Assembly (NCBI RefSeq): GCF_019175385.1
Contig: NC_083346.1
Location: 60,851,821-60,915,820, forward strand
Reading direction: 5' to 3'
From: Lycium barbarum
Taxonomy: Eukaryota; Streptophyta; Magnoliopsida; Solanales; Solanaceae
Length of the DNA: 64,000 bases
The translations under genes and the position numbers were made by a program. Below, piece after piece: positions 58,387 to 64,000 of this stretch (positions within the stretch are counted from its first letter, which is position 1; every line of letters begins with the position of its first letter). Under the pieces are notes generated by a model. It saw only the letters and a program-made list of their open reading frames with translations. It searched no databases and was not told the origin of the DNA.

Positions 58387-58404
58387 GTGTGTTGCGCGCC
58401 ACAC
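58387..58404 (+). promoter_or_regulatory. Leader hairpin, kissing-loop type (TE-H)
   Basis: Perfect stem GTGTG (58387-58391) and CACAC (58400-58404), loop TTGCGCGC with the self-complementary hexamer GCGCGC (58394-58399), starting 54 nt after the primer site. Confidence 0.6.
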
Positions 58405-58527
58405 TTATAAACAGGAAGCTGCAGACATTTTCGGATTAAATGACCTTCTTTCTTCACAAGAATCGTGTGATAGAGCTATGATATAAGAAATTCTTGTTCC
58501 TTAATAGTGTGTTGTGTATTTCAGAGA

Positions 58528-59649
58528 ATGCCTGTAAACAGAAAGGCTACAGCAGCCCAAAAGGGCAAGACGGTGGCAGAAAAGCGGGCTGAAAAAGCAT
58601 CGCCACCGGTAGTAGAGGAAAGCGAGTCCCAGAGTACGGCTCGATTTCAGTCCTCCCAGACAGTACCTATTACTGAGGAACGTGAGGGAGCCTCAGCCCC
58701 AGCTCCAGCACCTCCAGCTCCTCCACCAGATGCTTCGGGCCAAGATGGGAAAGAGGCCATTAATTTGTTGACTCAATTGGTTGCGGCCCAGACTCAGAGG
58801 CAAAGTTCAGGGCAAGGTGATAGGGCTGTTAGTGCAAGGGCCCGTGACTTCATTACTTTAAACCCTCCGGAATTCTTTGGGTCAAAGCGGGAGGAAGATC
58901 CTCAGGATTTCGTAGATGGTATGTTGAGGACGCTTCGACTGGTACATGCTTCGGACACCGAGTCGGTGGAGCTAGCGTCATATAGATTGAGAGATGTCTC
59001 GATCCAGTGGTATACGGTTTAGATGGCTTCACGGGGAGCCAATGCACCTCCCCCAGTATGGCAAGAGTTTGTTGATGCTTTTCTCCGTTATTATATGCCT
59101 CCAGAAGTTCGGCGAGCTAGGGCCGATAAATTCTTGAATTTGAGGCAAGGTAGCATGAGTGCTCTAGAGTATAGTCTCCGTTTCACTTTCTTGGCCAGGT
59201 ATGCTTCAACCATGGTAGCGGATATGGGTGACCGGGTACACCGATTTGTGAAGGGCCTTGGGCCACACTTGATGGATAGATGCTTGACTGCGTCCATTCA
59301 GGACAGTATGGATATTGCACGCATGCAGGCACATGCTTAGAAGTTAGAAGAAATCCTACAGCAGCGGAGAAGTGAACGCGAGCAGGATAGGGGTCATAAC
59401 AAGAGGGCCAGATCTTCAGGCGCGATGAGTGAGTCCATAGGCGGACACAGGCAGTAGTTCCCTAGACATTCAGGCTATTCTATGACCAGTGCACCTCCAC
59501 GGTGTTCAGGCTAGAGCCTTGATAGATCTGCTCGTTCAGGGCCGAGTCCGAGTAATTCAGGACCTCAGTTCAGAGATGATTCAGGCCAGTCATGGCCACC
59601 TGTAACACGATATTCCCAGTGTGGGAAGTTACATTAGGGTCGATGCCGA
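58528..59649 (+). pseudogene. gag: TE-H gag (broken)
   Basis: ATG at 58528 (MPVNRKATAAQKGKTVAEKRAEKAS) is preferred to the upstream in-frame ATG at 58507 because all homologues start at MP-K. A Pro/Ala-rich segment, then LNPPEFFGSKREEDPQDFVDGMLRTLRL and YRLRDVSIQWYTV. Trp-to-TAG at 59020-59022 and CAG-to-TAG at 59338-59340 interrupt it, and more stops lie in 59341-59649, including Trp-to-stop in the first zinc motif, whose first Cys is also Tyr. Confidence 0.88.
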
Positions 59650-60414
59650 TTGGGTTCAGATGTTTGCTATTCATGTGGTCGACCAGGCCATATCATGCGT
59701 GATTGCCCCTCAGTACATGGTAGAGGTAGGACCCATCCATCAGGGTCAGTAGCCGGATCTTCGGCATCTGTACGCCCTACGGGGCTAGGTTCACACATTC
59801 CAGTCGGCCATGGTAGAGGTAGAGGGAGAGCTCTCAGTTCTAGCGGTCCTCAGCACCGTATTTATGCTTTGGCTGGATGCCTAGATCTTGAGTCTTCTCT
59901 TGATGTGGTCACAGGTATATTATCGGTATTCTCTCATGATGTATATGCTTTGATTGATCCAGGCTCCACATTGTCATATGTTACTCCATATATTGCGGGT
60001 CGATTTATAGTCGAGCCGGAATCAATCAAACCTTTCGAGGTGTCTACACCCGTGGGTGAATCGGTAATAGCTAGCCGAGTATATAAAAATTGTGTGGTTG
60101 TGATTTGTTATCGTCGTACCATGATTGACCTGCATGAGTTAGACATGTTGGATTTTGATGTTATTATGGGCATGGATTGGTTGGCTTCTTGTTATGCCAA
60201 TGTTGATTGCCGAATGAAAATGGTTCGTTTCCAATATCCGGGAGAACCAGTTTTAGAATGGAAAGGAAATACGGCATCACCAAAAGGTAGGTTTATTTCC
60301 TATCTAAAGGCAAGGAAGATGATCACAAAAGGGTGCATTTATCATCTAGTGCGAGTTCAAGATATAGAAGCTGAGTCGCCGACTCTACAGTCAGTTCCAG
60401 TGGTGAATAAAATT
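59650..60414 (+). pseudogene. gag-pol: TE-H zinc knuckle and protease
   Basis: CYSCGRPGHIMRDC (59665-59706) is an intact CCHC knuckle. A Gly/Arg/Ser linker follows, then the protease [16 protein letters not shown] and [20 protein letters not shown], then the linker [15 protein letters not shown]. One inserted A near 60411 (VVNEFPD region) throws RT out of frame. Confidence 0.88.
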
Positions 60415-60421
60415 TCCGGAT

Positions 60422-61400
60422 GTGTTCCCGGAAGAGCATCCAGGCCTTCCTCCCGAGCGGGAGATTGATTTTGCTATTGAGGTGTTGCCAGACACTAAGC
60501 CTATATCTATTCCTCCCTATAGAATGGCTCACGCAGAATTGAAAGAGTTGAAGGAGGAATTGAAAGACTTGCTTGATAAAGGCTTCATTAGGCCAAGTTC
60601 ATCCCCGTGGGGAGCACCCGTATTGTTCGTCCGGAAGAAAGATGGTTCCTTGAGAATGTGCATTAACTATCAACAATTGAATAAGGTAACGATTAAGAAT
60701 AAATATCCTCTCCCGAGGATTGATGACTTATTTGATCAATTGCAAGGTGCCAAATGGTTTTCAAAGATTGATTTGAGGTCCGAGTATCATCAAGTGAGAG
60801 TTAGGGAGAAAGAAATCCCTAAGACAGCCTTCAGAACAAGATATGATCATTTTGAATTCCGGGTAATGTCTTTTGGGCTAACGAACGCGCCGACAATATT
60901 TATGGAATTGATGAATAATGTGTTCAGGCCCTTCCTGGATTTATTTGTGATCGTGTTTATCGACGACATCTTGGTGAATTCTAGATCCGAGGCAGAACAT
61001 GCGGATCATTTGCGTACTATCCTTAGAGTTCTTCGAACTCGAGAATTCTTTGCAAAGTTTTCCAAATGTGATTTTTGGTTGAACTCAGTGACATTTCTGG
61101 GGCACATTGTTGCAGCCGATGGGATTCGAGTGGATAGTCAAAAGATTGAGGCCGTGAAAACTTGGCGAAGGCCCACAACTCCTACGGAGGTTCGTAGCTT
61201 TCTGGGCTTAGCAGGTTATTACAGGAGATTCGTTGAAGGTTTTTCTTCTATTTCCGCACCACTCACAAAGTTGACCCAGCAATCAGCAAATTTTCAATGG
61301 ACAGATGCTTGCGAACGCAGTTTCCAAGAGTTAAAGGTTAAATTGACTTCCGCCCCAGTCCTAACACTTCTAGAGGGATTGGAAGGATATGTCATTTATT
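60422..61400 (+). pseudogene. pol: TE-H reverse transcriptase
   Basis: [36 protein letters not shown] (Asp of CIDY changed to Asn, Arg to Gln), [12 protein letters not shown] (Gly to Glu), [11 protein letters not shown] and [28 protein letters not shown] and [10 protein letters not shown]. The FIDD pair is kept. A 17-base loss at about 61401 removes the CDASG motif at the start of RNaseH and shifts frame. Confidence 0.9.
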
Positions 61401-62021
61401 ACGCTAGGCTGTGTATTAATGCAACACGGAAAGGTGATTGCGTATGCTTCAAGGCAATTGCGGAAACATGAGCAGAATTATACTACCCATGATCTAGAAT
61501 TGGCCGCGGTGGTTCATGCATTAAAGATATGGAGACATTATTTATATGGTATCCATGTGGATATTTGCACAGATCATAAGAGCCTTCAATACATCTTCAA
61601 GCAGAAACAGTTGAATTTGCGGTAACGACGATGGTTGGAATTGCTAAAAGACTATGATGTTGATATCTTATATCACCCCGGAAAGCCAAATGTTGTGGCT
61701 GATGCTCTTAGCCGTAGATCTATGGGAAGTCTATGTAATGTACAACCAGAAAAGAGAGAAATGGCCCGTGAGCTCCAACAGTTAGCTAACCTAGGAGTCC
61801 GGGTAGTGGACTCAGGTAGCAGCGGAGCTACTATTCAGAATTCTGCAGTCTCGTCGCTAGTAGCAGAGGTGAAGGAGCGACAATATGAGGATCCCATGAT
61901 AATGCAGTACAGAGATACACTCCCTCAGAAAGAGGAGTATTCATTTGATATTTCAGGAGACGGAGTTCTCCGATGTAGAGGCAGATTATGTGTTCCCGAT
62001 GTGGCAAGTCTACGCCACTAG
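61389..62021 (+). pseudogene. pol: TE-H RNaseH and start of integrase region
   Basis: [62 protein letters not shown], then CAA-to-TAA at 61623-61625, then [30 protein letters not shown] and the spacer EVKERQYEDP. First RNaseH catalytic Asp deleted. CAG-to-TAG at 62022-62024 (LRHQI) ends it. Confidence 0.88.
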
Positions 62022-62024
62022 ATA

Positions 62025-63320
62025 TTGAGAGAAGCTCATTGTTCCCGTTACTCCGTTCACCCGGGAGCGGCGAAGATGTATCATGACCTTAAGTCTATAT
62101 ATTGGTGGAATGGGATGAAGAAAGATGTAGCTCAATGTCCTAATTGCCAACAAGTGAAAATCGAGCACCAAAACCCGAGCGGATTATTGCAAGCTATAGA
62201 AATCCCAACTTGGAAGTGGGAAGTGATTAACATGGATTTCATTACAGGCTTACCCCGTTCTCGACGTAAATATGATTCTATATGGGTGATCGTAGATACA
62301 CTCACAAAGTCAGCCCATTTCTTACCGGTCGCAACGACGTATGTGGCGGAAGATTACGCAAGGCTTTATGTTAAAGAGATAGTGCGACTTCATGGTGTTC
62401 CTGTATCTATTATCTCCAATAGAGGGACTCAGTTTACAGCTAAATTTTGGGAGTCTTTCCAAGAGGGTTTAGGGACCCGAGTTAGCCTTAGCACGACATT
62501 TCATCCAAAGACCGATGGACAAGCTGAACGTACTATTCAGACTCTTGAAGATATGTTACGGGCATGTATGATAGATTTTGGAGGAAATTGGGACAGTCAT
62601 TTGCCACTCATTGAATTTGCTTACAATAATAGTTATCATTCTAGCATTCAAATGGCACCGTATGAGGCTTTATATGGGCGAAAGTGTAGATCCCCAATTG
62701 GGTGGTTTGAAACAGGAGAGACTAAATTGATAGGGCCAGACTTAGTCCAGCAAGCCATAGAGAAAGTCAAGCTCATACGAGATCGGTTATTAGCGGCTCA
62801 AAGTCGTCAAAAGTCCTATGCGGATAATCATCGAAGAGACTTAGAGTTCCAAGTTAAGGATTGGGTATTCTTGAAAGTGTCGCCAATGAAGGGCGTTATG
62901 AGATTTGACAAAAAGGGGAAGCTTAGTTCCAGGTACATTGGGCCTTGTGAGATTGTGCGCAAGATAGGCAAGGTGGCCTATAAGTTAGATCTACCTCCCG
63001 ATTTGGAGTCAGTTCATCCAGTTTTCCACGTCTCGATGCTCCGGAAATGTATTGGAGATCCTACTAGGATCGTCCCAGTAAACGATTTGCAAGTGACAGA
63101 GAAATTGACTTATGAAGAGATACCCATTGCCATACTAGACAGGCAAGTACGGAGGCATAGAAACAAGGAAGTGGCCTCAGTTAAGGTTCTATGGAGAAGC
63201 AGTAAACGAGAAAAAATTACATGGGAAGCGGAAGAAAGTATGCGATCCAAATACCCACATTTGTTTCAGCCCATTGGAAGAGATCTAAGACGAGATATCG
63301 AGATCACAAGGTATGTATGT
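62025..63320 (+). pseudogene. pol: TE-H integrase and chromodomain-like tail, one long frame
   Basis: Zinc domain REAHCSRYSVHPG, MYHDL and CPNCQQ, but four residues before the CPNC pair (KFVA type) are deleted. Core: NMDFITGLP (Asp), ISNRGTQFT (second catalytic Asp replaced by Asn) and DGQAERTIQTLE (Glu). Then [47 protein letters not shown] and the tail [30 protein letters not shown] and KYPHLFQP. The frame runs to 63422 past the probable original end. Confidence 0.9.
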
Positions 63321-63477
63321 TTTCCTTTTATACTTTTGGGTCGTGTGTGGCCAAATTCTATTGCTATTGTGTTGTTGCCCTGTGAGGCATTGTTATTATG
63401 GGTTATTGTGACAGGATGGTAGTGCCATATTATAGGGGAAACTCTGGCGAAATTTTTGTAGAATCCCCGAAGGCTTT

Positions 63478-63513
63478 AACATTCGTCCTCGAATGTTCTT
63501 AAGGGGGGAAGAA
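63478..63513 (+). promoter_or_regulatory. TE-H hairpin and polypurine tract
   Basis: Perfect inverted repeat AACATTCG-TCCT-CGAATGTT (63478-63497), whose loop is the reverse complement of the AGGA seen in its relatives, then AAGGGGGGAAGAA (63501-63513). Confidence 0.88.
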
Positions 63514-64000
63514 TGTTACACCTCGGAAAATCTTCCGTTGGTATGCAAGTGAACGAACTAGTGAGGAGTATGAGTACACGATGTCTTCGTGAGCGAGCGT
63601 TGACATTCGGTGATTATAGATGAGGGTTCAAAGATGTTAGAGATGGGGGAAGAGGGTTGCCAAGAGAAGACAAAGTATTTGATAAGTAACGGAAAGGAAA
63701 TACGAGTAACGAGTTAGCGAGAGCTTAATGATGTCTTGGAGAAGAGTGATAACGTCCCTTGGATTGGTATTGAAGTGTTGAACAAGTGTTAAGAAGGTCC
63801 CATAAGGATTGGAGGTCAAACGAATCGACGGAACGAACTTCGGAATCACTGGGGATTATACGGCCAAACATACTGGTCGTATAATTTACACGGTCCGTAT
63901 GTTTGGGAATGTATAATCAACCCAGATTGGCCAAACTCTCTGGACAAAACATACGGCTAGAACATACGGTCAGTAGATTTTATACGGACCGTATGTTGAT
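63514..64000 (+). repeat. TE-H 3' LTR, truncated by the window edge
   Basis: Starts tgttacacctcgg and follows 55778 onward for 487 bp, ending inside the CCGTAT array. Identity to the 5' LTR is about 95% by eye. Confidence 0.92.

Larger units (their letters stand above)
55778..64000 (+). mobile_element. TE-H: chromovirus in TE-E LTR, 3' LTR runs off the window
   Basis: 5' LTR 55778-58316, primer site, gag from 58528, PR-RT-RNaseH-INT-tail to about 63310, polypurine tract 63501-63513 and 3' LTR from 63514. About 25 mismatches over the 487 comparable LTR bases (about 5%) make it older than TE-B. A target duplication (ataag at 55773-55777 would be the left copy) cannot be checked. Confidence 0.92.

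Noticed and set aside
63320..63422. Possible envelope or extra C-terminal domain after pol (hydrophobic CFPFILLGRVWP)
   Set aside because: Frame extension into the 3' untranslated region after loss of the pol stop. Homologues have a stop before it, and there is no env-like frame in any copy.

Overview
This 64 kb window looks like nuclear DNA of a flowering plant, probably repeat-rich heterochromatin. No host gene was found. Almost every base belongs to LTR retrotransposons of the Ty3/gypsy superfamily. The order PR-RT-RNaseH-INT, the C-terminal chromodomain-like tail, the initiator-Met tRNA primer site and LTRs of about 2.5-3.3 kb place them with the chromoviruses (Tekay/Del-like). A eudicot, perhaps Solanaceae, is my guess from general style only.

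Names used: TE-0 (-) 1-~600, remnant. TE-A (+) 1754-30920, split by two insertions. TE-B (-) 5292-19360, inserted in TE-A gag with target duplication cttag. TE-C (+) solo LTR 12091-15220, inserted in TE-B gag with ggaac. TE-D (+) 20349-27868, inserted in TE-A pol and lacking its 5' end. TE-E (+), a decayed element seen at 30921-32765 and 54759-55777. TE-F (-) 32766-54753, inserted in TE-E with gatta. TE-G (-) 38082-48438, inserted in TE-F with tctac. TE-H (+) 55778 to beyond the window end, inserted in the LTR of TE-E. Insertions therefore stack up to three deep (TE-G in TE-F in TE-E; TE-C in TE-B in TE-A). A degenerate 5S rRNA-like sequence lies near the left edge.

Every gag-pol copy is broken. 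Stops are mostly CAG/CAA/CGA or TGG conversions, as expected from deamination of methylated cytosine; there are also frameshifts and deletions. The longest open frame is the 1218-codon gag-pol of TE-G, which has lost most of its integrase core in frame.

The most interesting signal is not protein-coding. All ten LTR copies that reach this far carry a 57-60 nt block of three abutting stem-loops whose stems change by compensatory substitutions between families. A second covarying hairpin lies 130-190 nt further on. About 55 nt downstream of the primer-binding site sits a third hairpin whose loop is a self-complementary hexamer (GTGCAC or GCGCGC), like a retroviral dimerisation kissing loop. A further hairpin abuts the polypurine tract, and each LTR family has its own palindrome array upstream of the TATA box. 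Together these suggest a conserved structured-RNA and promoter architecture.
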